DNA of 64,000 nucleotides, taken from NCBI RefSeq assembly GCF_022341425.1, contig NZ_JABFUC010000005.1, positions 62,001 through 126,000 on the forward strand, written 5' to 3'. Below the pieces are notes generated by a model. That model was not told the DNA's origin. It was given only the letters and a program-made list of their open reading frames with translations, and ran no database searches. This DNA comes from Billgrantia campisalis. Lineage in GTDB: Bacteria; Pseudomonadota; Gammaproteobacteria; Pseudomonadales; Halomonadaceae. How positions within the stretch are numbered: position 1 is the first letter of the stretch; every line of letters begins with the position of its first letter. Positions 47,309 through 62,916 of this stretch are shown here, in pieces. Position numbers and translations under genes: made by a program.

Positions 47309-47525
47309 GAGGTTCGAGGGGCGAGGTGCGAGGGGCGAGGGGCGAGGGGCGAGGGGCGAGAGGCGAGGTGCGAGAGGCGAGAGGCGAGGGGCGAGGTGCG
47401 AGGTGCGAGGGGCGAGGTTCGAGAGGCGAGGTGCGAGGTGCGAGGTGCGAGGTGCGAGGGGCGAGGTGCGAGGTGCGAGGGGCGAGGTTAGAGGGGCGAG
47501 GGGTGAGGTTTGAGGTGTGAGGTTC
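47309..47525 (+). repeat. Heptanucleotide tandem array (31 units)
   Basis: 31 consecutive units of a 7-bp motif GAGGNNC, mainly GAGGGGC, GAGGTGC, GAGAGGC and GAGGTTC, degenerating after 47525 to GGGGTTT. It begins 4 nt after the phospholipase D-like gene stop. Because 7 is not a multiple of 3, all frames are open for long stretches, which explains repetitive but meaningless reading frames on the minus strand. Confidence 0.95.
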
Positions 47526-47586
47526 GGGGTTTGGGATACGGGGGCGGCAGGCAGGGAGTAACGCGCTGCCCCCTGCCCGCAGCCGC

Positions 47587-48237
47587 TTACCGTTTGCCCT
47601 TGCCGGGACCGCGCCCTGCTGGTTTCTTCTTGCGCGGGGTGGGCTTGGGCGTCTCCGGTGGCACCCGATAGTGTAGGTAGAGGTCCAGCACCAGCTCGGG
47701 CAGCTGAGCGGCCAGGGCCTCCAGGCGCGGGCCGTCGGCGAGGAACTCGGCCATGTCGGGCTCGTCGTCGAACAGCCCCGAGAGCGCCATAAAGGGCAGC
47801 AGCAGGGTGGCCACGGTCTCTTCGTCCTGCTCGAACCAGGCCGCCTCGTCGAGGAACACGCCCTCCATGAAGCCCGCGCACCAGTCGCCGATGGGGGTCT
47901 CCTCCGCGGGCAGGCCGTCGAGGGTCGCCTCGCAGGGCGGCTCGGGCAGCCCGCCCTGCTCCAGGGTGGCGATGGCGTTGGTGCGCAGCCGCTCCAGCAG
48001 GGCGAGGATCTCGCTGCGCTGGGCGTCATCGGCGAAGGCCGGCTCGCCGTGGAAGAGCTCGGCCACCCACACCGCCGGCTCGACCTCCCGCGGCGCCACC
48101 GCCAGGGCCACCAGGAAGCCGTGGGCCGAGATCAGGTCCAGGGCATCGGGGTCGACCCGCTCGGAGTCGAGAAAGTCGTCGAGCCGCTCGAGCTCGTCAT
48201 CCTCGAGCAGGGGCTGGGGCAGGGGCGTATCGGACAT
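47587..48237 (-). CDS. UPF0149 (YecA/YgfB) family protein
   Basis: 216 residues. The helical UPF0149 domain covers about residues 10-185 (SAHGFLVALAVAPREV and DWCAGFMEGVFL are the conserved parts). The C terminus is a basic tail (PRKKKPAGRGPGKGKR) in place of the SEC-C zinc motif of YecA. Function unknown. Divergent from the SprT-like gene. Confidence 0.88.
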   Translation of the reverse strand: MSDTPLPQPLLEDDELERLDDFLDSERVDPDALDLISAHGFLVALAVAPREVEPAVWVAELFHGEPAFADDAQRSEILALLERLRTNAIATLEQGGLPEPPCEATLDGLPAEETPIGDWCAGFMEGVFLDEAAWFEQDEETVATLLLPFMALSGLFDDEPDMAEFLADGPRLEALAAQLPELVLDLYLHYRVPPETPKPTPRKKKPAGRGPGKGKR

Positions 48238-48325
48238 TGGATCACTCGCTTGCGCTATCAGGGTGGCGGTACGGCAACGCCGGCGGGCTGGACGTCGCCG
48301 TCCCGGCCCGCCATTCTAGCATCCC

Positions 48326-48874
48326 ATGAATCAACCGGCCCTTCCCGATCCCTGCCCAGAGCGGCTCGCCGCCCTCAACCCCGCGGCCCTGGAGCAGGCG
48401 CTGCATGCGCGGGTCGAAGCCGCCTGGCGGCTGTGCCGCGAGGTGCACCCCACGCTGCCCAGGCCGGCGGTGTGGTGCGACCTGCGCGGCAAGTGCGCCG
48501 GCCAGGCGCACTTCGGCCGTGGTGGGCTGCGCTTCAATCCGGTGCTCTTTGGGGAGAATCGCGCCGCTTTTCTGGTCGAGGTCGTCCCCCACGAGATGGC
48601 CCACTGGCTGGTCCACCATCTGAGCGACGGGCACCGGGCCAGGCCCCACGGGCGCGAGTGGAAGACGGTGATGCGCGGACTCTTCCGGCTCGAGCCGCGG
48701 GTGACCCATCGCTTCGATACCGGCCGAGCGAGCCCGGCCCCCTATCGCTACGTCTGCGCCTGTCGCGAGCACGCCTTTAGCGTTCGGCGCCATGCGCTGG
48801 TGCGCCAGGGGCGGTGTTATCGCTGCCGCCACTGTGCTCAGACCTTGGTCTATCAACCGTTGGCGGATCGCTGA
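48326..48874 (+). CDS. SprT-like zinc metalloprotease
   Basis: 182 residues. HEMAH motif with a third His a few residues on (HHLSDGH), and a C-terminal zinc ribbon (CACREH, then CYRCRHC). Related to E. coli SprT and eukaryotic Spartan, which degrade DNA-protein crosslinks; the bacterial role is less clear. It precedes acs by 171 bp but is unlikely to share its function. Confidence 0.9.
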   Translation: MNQPALPDPCPERLAALNPAALEQALHARVEAAWRLCREVHPTLPRPAVWCDLRGKCAGQAHFGRGGLRFNPVLFGENRAAFLVEVVPHEMAHWLVHHLSDGHRARPHGREWKTVMRGLFRLEPRVTHRFDTGRASPAPYRYVCACREHAFSVRRHALVRQGRCYRCRHCAQTLVYQPLADR

Positions 48875-49045
48875 AAGTCGCTACAACTAATTGATATGAA
48901 AAAGAAAATTCTTGATACCAATGTCTAAAGGGAAGGCCGTCCCAGGCGGTATATGCTGGGTGGGTATCAAGGTTCCGGCTCACCAACAATAAACAGAGCC
49001 GGTGTCATACACTGAGTAGGTGCATCTCCTGGAAGAGGCTATTCA

Positions 49046-50995
<1,950 letters not shown>

Positions 50996-51021
50996 ATGCG
51001 GTTAGCCGTTTGACCCCCTTT

Positions 51022-51045
51022 GCCGGCCTTCGGGCCGGCTTTTTG
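51022..51045 (+). terminator. Rho-independent terminator of acs
   Basis: GCCGGCC-TTCG-GGCCGGC (51022-51039) followed by TTTTT; a textbook stem with a stable tetraloop. Confidence 0.92.
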
Positions 51046-51198
51046 CGGTCTCAGGACAGGGAATCGGGATGTGCGGCCGGCAGAGCTTGGGAATCGCTTT
51101 GTCCATGGGGTAACATTCCCTGACCCTAGCTTCATCGATAGTGCCCAGCGTCGTGCAGCCGGCCAAGCCCCGCTGCTCGAGGAACCGGAGGAAAATCC

Positions 51199-51861
51199 AT
51201 GGCTTTTGCCCAGAAATTCATCGTTGCCGATGACCATCCGCTGTTCCGCGCAGCCCTGACCCAGGCGTTGCGCCAGCTGGCGCCCCAGGCCGAGATCGTC
51301 GAGTCCGACACCATGGAGGCCACCAACGAGGTGGTGACGCGACATCCCGATGCCGACCTGATCCTGCTCGACCTGCACATGCCGGGCGCCCACGGTTTTT
51401 CCGGCCTGATCCAGCTGCGCGGCCAGACCCCGGACATTCCGGTGGCGGTGGTCTCGGGCAGCGATGAGCCCCACGTGGTGCGTCGCGCCATCGATTACGG
51501 GGCGTCCGGCTTCATTCCAAAGTCGTCGTCGCTGGCGCTGATCGCCGAAGCGGTCAGCGAGATCCTCGACGGCGAGGTGTGGCTGCCGGCGGAGCTGGCC
51601 GACGCCATGGGCGATGCCAACGAGGATGAAACCCGCTTTGCCGAGGCGATCGCTTCCCTGACCCCGCAGCAGTTCCGGGTGCTCAACATGCTCACCGAGG
51701 GGCTGCTCAACAAGCAGATCGCCTACGAGCTCAACGTCAGCGAGGCGACCATCAAGGCCCACGTCACCGCCATCCTGCGCAAGCTGGGCGTGCACTCCCG
51801 CACCCAGGCGGTGATCGCCGCCCAGAAGCTCGAGGTGGAGCCGCCCAAGGTTGAATCATAG
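51199..51861 (+). CDS. crbR: LuxR-type response regulator, CrbR/ErdR-like
   Basis: 220 residues: receiver domain (about 5-120; ADDHPLFRAAL acidic pocket, phospho-acceptor Asp in LILLDLHMPG) and C-terminal LuxR helix-turn-helix (about 150-212; LTPQQFRVLNMLTEGLLNKQIAYEL). In Vibrio and Pseudomonas the orthologue (CrbR/ErdR), paired with CrbS/MxtR, activates acs. Position between acs and the kinase supports the same role. The ATG has GGAGGAAA upstream. Confidence 0.92.
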   Translation: MAFAQKFIVADDHPLFRAALTQALRQLAPQAEIVESDTMEATNEVVTRHPDADLILLDLHMPGAHGFSGLIQLRGQTPDIPVAVVSGSDEPHVVRRAIDYGASGFIPKSSSLALIAEAVSEILDGEVWLPAELADAMGDANEDETRFAEAIASLTPQQFRVLNMLTEGLLNKQIAYELNVSEATIKAHVTAILRKLGVHSRTQAVIAAQKLEVEPPKVES

Positions 51862-51912
51862 GTTCGAGGTTCGAGGTTCGAGGTTCGAGGTTCGAGGCCC
51901 TCGCCCCTCGAA
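51860..51912. repeat. Heptanucleotide repeats and inverted arm between the convergent regulator and kinase genes
   Basis: Five units of GAGGTTC (51860-51893, the first lacking its G), then TTCGAGG (51891-51897) pairs with CCTCGAA (51906-51912). The right side reads as reverse-complement units (GCCCTCG, CCCCTCG), so the array changes direction at its centre. Same motif family as the 31-unit array at 47309. Confidence 0.85.
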
Positions 51913-55857
<3,945 letters not shown>

Positions 55858-55918
55858 GCGAGCCCCCTCTTCTGTGTGCGCCCATTCTAGCCCAGCCGGG
55901 ACGGCATCACGTCAAGCG

Positions 55919-56437
55919 CTATGCATTGTCCTTGCACACCGCCCCATAGAGGGGATCATCCGAATCGAGCTGGCGGAGTGATTCGAAGCGCGGCTGGCGT
56001 GGCTCCCCGACCAACGGCAGCAGCTCCCGGGTGGTGCAGTTCATCAGGTAGGCCTGGTGGGTCACCTGGTCCACGTACTGCCGCTCGAAGCGGTAGAGGA
56101 TGAACTCCACCAGCCGGTGTTCATCGGCCTGGCGGGGAATCAGGCTGTCCTGGTCCACCACGCTGAAGGCGGTGGTCATGGGGAAGGCGTAGGTCCATGG
56201 ACGCCAGATGGCGCCACCGGCTTCACGAGAGACCACTTCGGCCGAGTCGGGAAGCTGAAGCTGCTTGTGGCTGAACCAGGTGTATTCGTAATGGATCTGG
56301 TAGCCCAGCACGCCCAGGCCGGCAGACACGGGGATGATCCAGCGGGGCAGGCGCTTGCGGCTGAGAAAGCGCAGTAGCAGGCCGATGCCCGCCGCACCCA
56401 GGCCGGCGAAGCCGGCGGCGATCAAGTGCCAAATCAT
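55919..56437 (-). CDS. Conserved hypothetical protein with N-terminal membrane helices
   Basis: 172 residues: two hydrophobic segments (about 5-25 and 32-48), then a soluble region containing a WRPWTYAFPMTTAFSVVDQDSL stretch and a C-terminal CKDNA. No named domain recognised. It lies between the symporter's terminator and the kinase gene, 61 bp upstream of the latter, so co-expression with the kinase is likely and an accessory role in acetate sensing is possible. Confidence 0.75.
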   Translation of the reverse strand: MIWHLIAAGFAGLGAAGIGLLLRFLSRKRLPRWIIPVSAGLGVLGYQIHYEYTWFSHKQLQLPDSAEVVSREAGGAIWRPWTYAFPMTTAFSVVDQDSLIPRQADEHRLVEFILYRFERQYVDQVTHQAYLMNCTTRELLPLVGEPRQPRFESLRQLDSDDPLYGAVCKDNA

Positions 56438-56459
56438 AGTGCGTCATCCTGAATGAAAA

Positions 56460-56482
56460 CGGGCTTCCCGAGGGGAAGCCCG
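56460..56482 (-). terminator. Terminator of the symporter operon
   Basis: A perfect 10-bp stem (CGGGCTTCCC at 56460-56469 and its complement at 56473-56482) followed on the minus strand by TTTTC. A second hairpin, GGCCCTGA-CCG-TCAGGGCC, lies just upstream (56500-56518). Together they end transcripts of the symporter genes. Confidence 0.85.
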
Positions 56483-56534
56483 ATGAGTGTCGGCTCCGCG
56501 GCCCTGACCGTCAGGGCCGGGATGCCATTATCGC

Positions 56535-58331
56535 TTAGTGGTCAACCGCAGCACCAGCCCCTTTGGGAGAACGAACACTCTCCACCAGGTCCTGGATCTC
56601 CTGCGGCGGCTCTTCGGTGACGCTGGAGACAGCGAAGGCCACGGCGAAGTTGATCATCGCACCGATCGCCCCGAAGGAGAGCGGCGAGATGCCCAGTACC
56701 CAGTTATCCGGCGTATTGGGCAGCATGTTGGTGCCGCCGATGAAGAACCAGCCCAGGTAGGTGAAGATATACAGCAGGGTGGCGATCAGGCCGGCCAGCA
56801 TGCCGGCAACGGCGCCCTTGCTATTCACCCGCTTGGAGAAGATTCCCATCATCAGCGCCGGGAAGATGGAGGCGCCGGCGATACCGAAGGCCAGTGCCAC
56901 CACCTGTGCCGCGAACCCCGGCGGGTTGAGCCCCAGGTAGGTAGCCAGCAGGATGGCCCCCCCCATGGAGATCCGCGCCGCGAGCATCTCCCCCTTCTCG
57001 GAGATACCGGGGTTGATGGTCTTCTTGATCAGGTCGTGGCTGATGGCCGAGGAGATCGCCAGCAGCAGGCCTGCTGCGGTGGAGAGTGCCGCGGCGATAC
57101 CGCCGGCCGCGATCAGGCCGATGACCCAGGGCGGCAGGTTGGCGATTTCCGGGTTGGCCAGTACCAGGATGTCGTTGTTGACCTCGAGCTCGTTACCCGC
57201 CCAGCCGCGCGCTTCGGCAGTGTCGGCGAAGTCCGGGTTGGCATCGTTGTAGAACTGGATGCGGCCGTCGTCGTTGAGGTCGTTGAAGGTGATCAGTCCG
57301 GTCTCTTCCCAGGTGCGGAACCAGTCCGGGCGCTCCTCATAGAGGATCGGCTCGGCCATCGCTTCCTCGTAGTTCTCCACCTGGCCGGCGGCCTCCGGAT
57401 AGATCGTGGTCATCAGGTTGAGGCGTGCCATGGAGGCCACGGCCGGTGCGGTCAGGTAGAGCAGGGCGATGAACACCAGCGCCCAGCCGGCGGACCAGCG
57501 GGCATCCGCCACCTTGGGCACGGTGAAGAAGCGGATGATAACGTGGGGCAGGCCTGCGGTACCCACCATCAGCGACAGGGTGAAGAGCACCATGTTGAGC
57601 TTGTTGTCCACGTCTGCGGCATAGTCGCGGAAGCCCAGCTCGACCAGTACCTCACTCAGTTTTTCCAGCAGCGGCAGCCCGGACTCATTGTGGGTGCTGA
57701 ACATCCCGAACATCGGGATGGGATTGCCGGTCAGTTGGAAGGCGATGAACACGGCCGGAATGGTGTAGGCGATGATCAGCACGATGTACTGGGCCACCTG
57801 GGTGTAGGTGATGCCCTTCATGCCGCCGAAGACCGCATAGAGGAAGACGATGATGGCGGCGATCCAGATGCCCCAGGTATTGCTGACCTCGAGGAAGCGC
57901 GAGAAGGCCACGCCGGCGCCGGTCATCTGGCCGATGACGTAGGTCACCGAGGCCACGATCAGGCAGACAACCGCCACGGTACGTGCCGTGGTGCTGTAGA
58001 AGCGGTCACCGATGAAGTCCGGCACCGTGAACTTGCCGAACTTGCGCAGGTAGGGCGCCAGCAGAAGCGCCAGGATGACGTAGCCACCCGTCCAGCCCAT
58101 CAGGAACGACGAGTTGGCATAGCCGCCGGTGGCCAGCAGGCCGGCCATGGAGATGAACGATGCCGCCGACATCCAGTCGGCGGCGGTGGCCATGCCGTTG
58201 GTAATGGGGTGCACGCCGCCGCCGGCGACATAGAAGTCCTTGGTCGAACCGGCGCGCGCCCAGATGGCGATGCCGATATAGAGGGCAAAGGAGGCCCCCA
58301 CGAATAACAAGTTGATTGCAAACTGACTCAT
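56535..58331 (-). CDS. Sodium:solute symporter, acetate-permease-like
   Basis: 598 residues, about 13 membrane segments, SLC5/SSS family (VAGGGVHPITNGMATAADWMSAASF is a typical first-loop sequence). A long hydrophilic insert at about residues 315-390, containing FNDLNDDGRIQFYNDA, is characteristic of the subgroup paired with a DUF4212 small subunit. Probably imports acetate or other short organic acids to feed the nearby acs; substrate inferred from context. Its small subunit gene is 6 bp upstream. Confidence 0.9.
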   Translation of the reverse strand: MSQFAINLLFVGASFALYIGIAIWARAGSTKDFYVAGGGVHPITNGMATAADWMSAASFISMAGLLATGGYANSSFLMGWTGGYVILALLLAPYLRKFGKFTVPDFIGDRFYSTTARTVAVVCLIVASVTYVIGQMTGAGVAFSRFLEVSNTWGIWIAAIIVFLYAVFGGMKGITYTQVAQYIVLIIAYTIPAVFIAFQLTGNPIPMFGMFSTHNESGLPLLEKLSEVLVELGFRDYAADVDNKLNMVLFTLSLMVGTAGLPHVIIRFFTVPKVADARWSAGWALVFIALLYLTAPAVASMARLNLMTTIYPEAAGQVENYEEAMAEPILYEERPDWFRTWEETGLITFNDLNDDGRIQFYNDANPDFADTAEARGWAGNELEVNNDILVLANPEIANLPPWVIGLIAAGGIAAALSTAAGLLLAISSAISHDLIKKTINPGISEKGEMLAARISMGGAILLATYLGLNPPGFAAQVVALAFGIAGASIFPALMMGIFSKRVNSKGAVAGMLAGLIATLLYIFTYLGWFFIGGTNMLPNTPDNWVLGISPLSFGAIGAMINFAVAFAVSSVTEEPPQEIQDLVESVRSPKGAGAAVDH

Positions 58332-58337
58332 GCCGGC

Positions 58338-58598
58338 TTACTCCCCGAGACCGAATTTTTCATCGAGCTTGTTCATCTTCCAGGCGTAGAAGAAGATGAT
58401 GCCGATGAACGTCAGGATGGAGCCCTGCTGGGCGAACCAGAAGCCCAGGTCGGTCCCGCCGATGGGAATGCCCGCCAGCAGGGGGCGCAGCAGGATGGCG
58501 AAGCCGTAGGAGACCAGCGCCCAGACCGCCAGGCAACCGAATATCAGGCGGACGTTCGCCTTCCAGTAAGCAGCAGCATTGGATTTTTCATCTGCCAT
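58338..58598 (-). CDS. DUF4212 symporter small subunit
   Basis: 86 residues from the ATG at 58598 (GGAG upstream). Two membrane helices (about 20-40 and 55-75), with AAAYWKANVRLI and FWFAQQGSILTFIGIIFFYAWKMN typical of DUF4212. These proteins are always encoded next to an SSS transporter, as here. Confidence 0.92.
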   Translation of the reverse strand: MADEKSNAAAYWKANVRLIFGCLAVWALVSYGFAILLRPLLAGIPIGGTDLGFWFAQQGSILTFIGIIFFYAWKMNKLDEKFGLGE

Positions 58599-59248
58599 AG
58601 TGTTGCTCTCCACTTGTTGTTAAAGGTTTGGAAATTGCTCTGAAGAGTTGGGCTGACTCATCAGGGCAATCGAGCGTCTACAACCTTAATCCCCGCATGA
58701 CACGATCGGCAGTGGTGCTGGAAAAGGCAGCAGAGGCTACCCATGAGTGCATGCTGCCGTAGGCGGTTATCGACGTACGATTACCCTGCATGACGCACGA
58801 ATGGATAGTGGGCAATGAAGGCGGAAATTAAATCCCAGACTTTGGTATCATGAGTTAACTGTGATTGAACGCTTCCTGGATAAATGCTTTTATTTCAATA
58901 ATTTACCCATTGTTATCGGAGTGGTTCTCGGCGCCATGCGGGAGCGTATAGGACGATGGTATAGCCTGGGAGACAGGGGGTGGAGATGACCTTGTCGGGC
59001 GCTCTTGTACCTTGGTCTATGGGGCGTGCTTATTGGACGTTGGTCTAGGTTTTTTGGCCTTGAACGATTGTCTATGTATCGTCATAAAAGTGGATGTTGC
59101 TATTCTGGCTTGAATGTCATCTTCATGGTGGTTCATGGATCTCATCAGGGACGAAGTGGCATCCCACGGATAGGCTCTGCTACCGGGCTGACCACCCTCG
59201 ACGGCAAAGACGCCTAAAGAGGGGTAGCCGCAACACGAGGACAGCACC
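58599..59248. other. Intergenic region between the divergent symporter and cNMP/CBS genes
   Basis: 650 bp, the largest gap in the window and relatively AT-rich. Presumably carries the divergent promoters and any binding sites of the LuxR-type regulator. I found no convincing gene, repeat or consensus operator in it. Confidence 0.5.
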
Positions 59249-61069
59249 ATGGTCGAGGTCGATCTCTCACAGCCCCCCTTTACCTTCCTGGACGATGAAG
59301 GGCGTGAGCGCATTCGCAGCGGAGTGGACCTGGCATACTTCGACCGCGACGAGATCATTCTCGAGATGGGCCAGCCCGGCGAGTTCGTGTTCATCATCCA
59401 CAAGGGGGAAGTCGCCGAGCTGGATACCACCTTGCCCGGGGCGCGCGAGCGCATCGGGCACTATACCCAGGGGGATCTGTTCGGGGCGATCAGCATCCTC
59501 AATGGCAAGAGCCGCTACCGTTTCCGCGCCGAGCAGGAGAGTCTCTGCTATCTGCTGCCCAAGGCCCTGTTTCTGCAGCTGTGCGACGACTACCCGGCGT
59601 TCGCCGAGTTCTTCCGTCAGACCCTCTCTCACAAGGCGCGCCTGCTGACCGAGCAGCGTGCCGAAGGGGGGGTGACCATGGCCGGTTTCATGCTGGCCAA
59701 GGTCAGCGAGTGCATGCGTAAGCCGCTGTGCGTGGCGCCCGACGCCACCATCGCCGAGGCGGTGAATACCCTCAACGAGGGGCATGCCGACAGCCTGCTG
59801 GTGGACGGCGAGCAGGGGGTTGGCATGATCACCAAGACCGACCTGCTCAATGCCCTGGTCCTCGAGGAGCGCGACAAGCACAGCCCGGTGGTCGACATCG
59901 CCCACTTCGAGCTGATCACGGTGGGTGCCGATCAGTACCTGTTCGAGGCGCTGGTGGTCATGACCCGCTTCAAGGTCGAGCGGGTGGTGGTCATGGAGGG
60001 GGACAAACCGAGCGGGGTGGTGGAGCTGACCGATGTGCTCAGCTTCTTCTCCAGCCGCAGCTATGTGGTCAGCCTCCAGGTGGAGCAGGCCGACACCCTG
60101 GAGGCGCTGATGCGCGCCAGCCATCGGACTCCCGAACTGGTCAAGGCGCTGATGGCCCAGGGCGTCAAGCTGCGCTTCGCCATGGGACTGCTGGCCGCGC
60201 TCAACGGTCGGATCATGGCCAAGGCCTGGGGCTTTCTGATCGATGAACGCTATCACCGGGACGCCTGCCTGATGGTGATGGGTAGCGAGGGGCGTGGGGA
60301 GCAGATCCTCAAGACCGACCAGGACAACGGCCTGATCCTGACCGACGATCTGGAGTGGCCCGATCTCGATGAGCGCATGCAGGCGCTGACCCGCACCCTC
60401 ATCGATCTGGGCTATCCGCCCTGTCCCGGCAATATCATGGTGTCCAACCCGGAGTGGGTAGGCACCGAATCCCAGTGGCGGGAGCGTATCGCCCGCTGGG
60501 TGCAGGCGCGCGACGGCGACAGCCTGATGAAGCTCGCCATCATGCTCGACTCCCACGCGGTGGCGGGGAACCCGGCGCTGCTGGACCGGCTGCGTGAGGG
60601 ACTCTTCGAGCAGTGTTCCCGCGACGAGCTCCTGCTCTCCTATTTCGCTCGGGCCGCCCTGCGCTTCTCTACGCCGCTAACCCTGTTTGGTTCGCTGAAG
60701 AAGCCCCAGCACGGCATCGACATCAAGAAGGGGGGCATTTTCCCCATCGTCCACGGCGTGCGGACCATGGCCCTGGAGCGCCGTATCAAGCCCACCTCGA
60801 CGCTAGAGCGACTGGAGGCCCTGGCCGAGGACGGGCGCCTGGATGAGCGTACCGCCGAGAACCTGGGAGAGGCGCTGTCGCTGTTCACCGAGCTGCGCCT
60901 CAAGCAGCAGCTCGAACGGCTCGATCGGGACGATGACGGCACCAGTCCCGACCGCGTAGTGGTGCAGCAGCTGTCGTCGCTGGAGCGCGACCTGCTGCGA
61001 GAAGCCCTGCATATCGTCAAGGACTTCAAGCAGCACCTTTCCCAGCGCTACCACCTGGAATACAGCTGA
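59249..61069 (+). CDS. Cyclic-nucleotide-binding/CBS/nucleotidyltransferase (DUF294) protein
   Basis: 606 residues: a cNMP-binding-like domain (about 10-125; GDLFGAISILNG), two CBS domains (about 150-270), a DUF294 nucleotidyltransferase (about 300-440; MVMGSEGRGEQILKTDQDNGLIL carries the GS and acidic pair) and a helical C terminus (about 470-600). Commonly encoded next to the DUF4212-type symporter and an exonuclease; a regulatory protein of acetate use is a reasonable guess but unproven. A good ribosome binding site (GAGGA) precedes the ATG. Confidence 0.88.
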   Translation: MVEVDLSQPPFTFLDDEGRERIRSGVDLAYFDRDEIILEMGQPGEFVFIIHKGEVAELDTTLPGARERIGHYTQGDLFGAISILNGKSRYRFRAEQESLCYLLPKALFLQLCDDYPAFAEFFRQTLSHKARLLTEQRAEGGVTMAGFMLAKVSECMRKPLCVAPDATIAEAVNTLNEGHADSLLVDGEQGVGMITKTDLLNALVLEERDKHSPVVDIAHFELITVGADQYLFEALVVMTRFKVERVVVMEGDKPSGVVELTDVLSFFSSRSYVVSLQVEQADTLEALMRASHRTPELVKALMAQGVKLRFAMGLLAALNGRIMAKAWGFLIDERYHRDACLMVMGSEGRGEQILKTDQDNGLILTDDLEWPDLDERMQALTRTLIDLGYPPCPGNIMVSNPEWVGTESQWRERIARWVQARDGDSLMKLAIMLDSHAVAGNPALLDRLREGLFEQCSRDELLLSYFARAALRFSTPLTLFGSLKKPQHGIDIKKGGIFPIVHGVRTMALERRIKPTSTLERLEALAEDGRLDERTAENLGEALSLFTELRLKQQLERLDRDDDGTSPDRVVVQQLSSLERDLLREALHIVKDFKQHLSQRYHLEYS

Positions 61070-61152
61070 GCCGGGGCATTCAGGCCCGCGGAGGCGAGGG
61101 GTGTCGCTCAACAACGGTTTTCGATCCACAACAACAATCAAGGAGGTGTTGC

Positions 61153-61779
61153 ATGCTGCGCGCACTGCGACGAGCCAGTGACCGGCGCCGTCATGCCGAA
61201 GGCGAGTACGGCTGGCTGTTCAATCCCTACACCGGCGATGAGCTGGTGGCCATCGACTGCGAGACCACCGGGGTCGACCCGCGCTCCGCCGAGCCGGTCT
61301 CCATCGCCGCGGTGAAGGTGCGCGGCGAGCGGGTGCTGACCAGCGAGTCGCTGGACCTGCGGCTGCAGCGCCCCTCGACGCTGTCCGGCGAGTCGATCCG
61401 CATCCACGGGCTGCGCGGCATCGACCTGGACGACGGCGAGTGTCTCGACCAGGCGCTCGCCCGGCTGCTCGATTTCATCGGCAATCGCCCGCTGCTCGGC
61501 TGGCGGCTGGATTTCGACCTGGCGATCATCAACCGCCAGCTACGCCCGCGCTTCGGCTTCGATCTGCCCAACAGCGGCATCGACGTGGCCCAGCTCTACC
61601 ATCGCCAGCTGCGTCGCAGCCACCTGGAGGCGGCTTCGGCGCCGCGCTTCGAAGCCGCCGCCAAGGCGCTCGGCGTGCCGGTGATGGGGCGCAATACCGC
61701 CCTAGGGGACGCCGTGACCACGGCGCTGATGTACCTGCGCCTGGAGCGCGGCACCCTGCCGACGCGTCGCGAGGCCTGA
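61153..61779 (+). CDS. DnaQ-like 3'-5' exonuclease family protein
   Basis: 208 residues. DEDD exonuclease fold: AIDCETTG (Asp and Glu of Exo I) near residue 36, GWRLDFDL (Asp of Exo II) near 116, and [10 protein letters not shown] near 180 for Exo III. The Exo III general-base His, five residues before Asp, is Asn here. A strong ribosome binding site (AAGGAGG) precedes the ATG. It is the last gene of the acetate-linked cluster. Confidence 0.88.
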   Translation: MLRALRRASDRRRHAEGEYGWLFNPYTGDELVAIDCETTGVDPRSAEPVSIAAVKVRGERVLTSESLDLRLQRPSTLSGESIRIHGLRGIDLDDGECLDQALARLLDFIGNRPLLGWRLDFDLAIINRQLRPRFGFDLPNSGIDVAQLYHRQLRRSHLEAASAPRFEAAAKALGVPVMGRNTALGDAVTTALMYLRLERGTLPTRREA

Positions 61780-61874
61780 GACGAGACGCGGTAGGGGTAT
61801 GCCGTCGCCAGGCAGCGGCGGCGATGGTAGGATGGCGGCCGTTATCCACCACCCGCCCTGGCAGCGCCCCGACC

Positions 61875-62813
<939 letters not shown>

Positions 62814-62831
62814 GATGTCGCTCGGCAGCTG

Positions 62832-62875
62832 CCAGCAAAAACCCCGGTGAGCATGCTCACCGGGGTTTTTGCTGG
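62832..62875. terminator. Bidirectional terminator between ttcA and fnr/anr
   Basis: A perfect palindrome: CCAGCAAAAACCCCGGTGAG then a complementary right half, with A5 on the left and T5 on the right, so it works for both convergent genes. Confidence 0.93.
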
Positions 62876-62916
62876 GGCCCAGGCCGGGCGCGGTTGAGCC
62901 CGCATTCAGCGGTGGC

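Noticed and set aside
47309-47525. Possible CRISPR array
   Set aside because: The repeat unit is 7 bp with no spacers, and no cas genes are nearby.
47253-48029. Reading frames on the minus strand encoding repeated Leu-Ala-Pro-Arg units
   Set aside because: They are translations of the heptanucleotide array, which is open in several frames because of its repeat length; no start signal and no conserved ends.
56538-58307. 589-codon open frame antisense to the symporter gene
   Set aside because: Shadow of the symporter; repetitive and without domains.
59005-59217. 70-codon frame in the gap before the cNMP/CBS gene
   Set aside because: No ribosome binding site, no recognised sequence, and ends just before the real gene.
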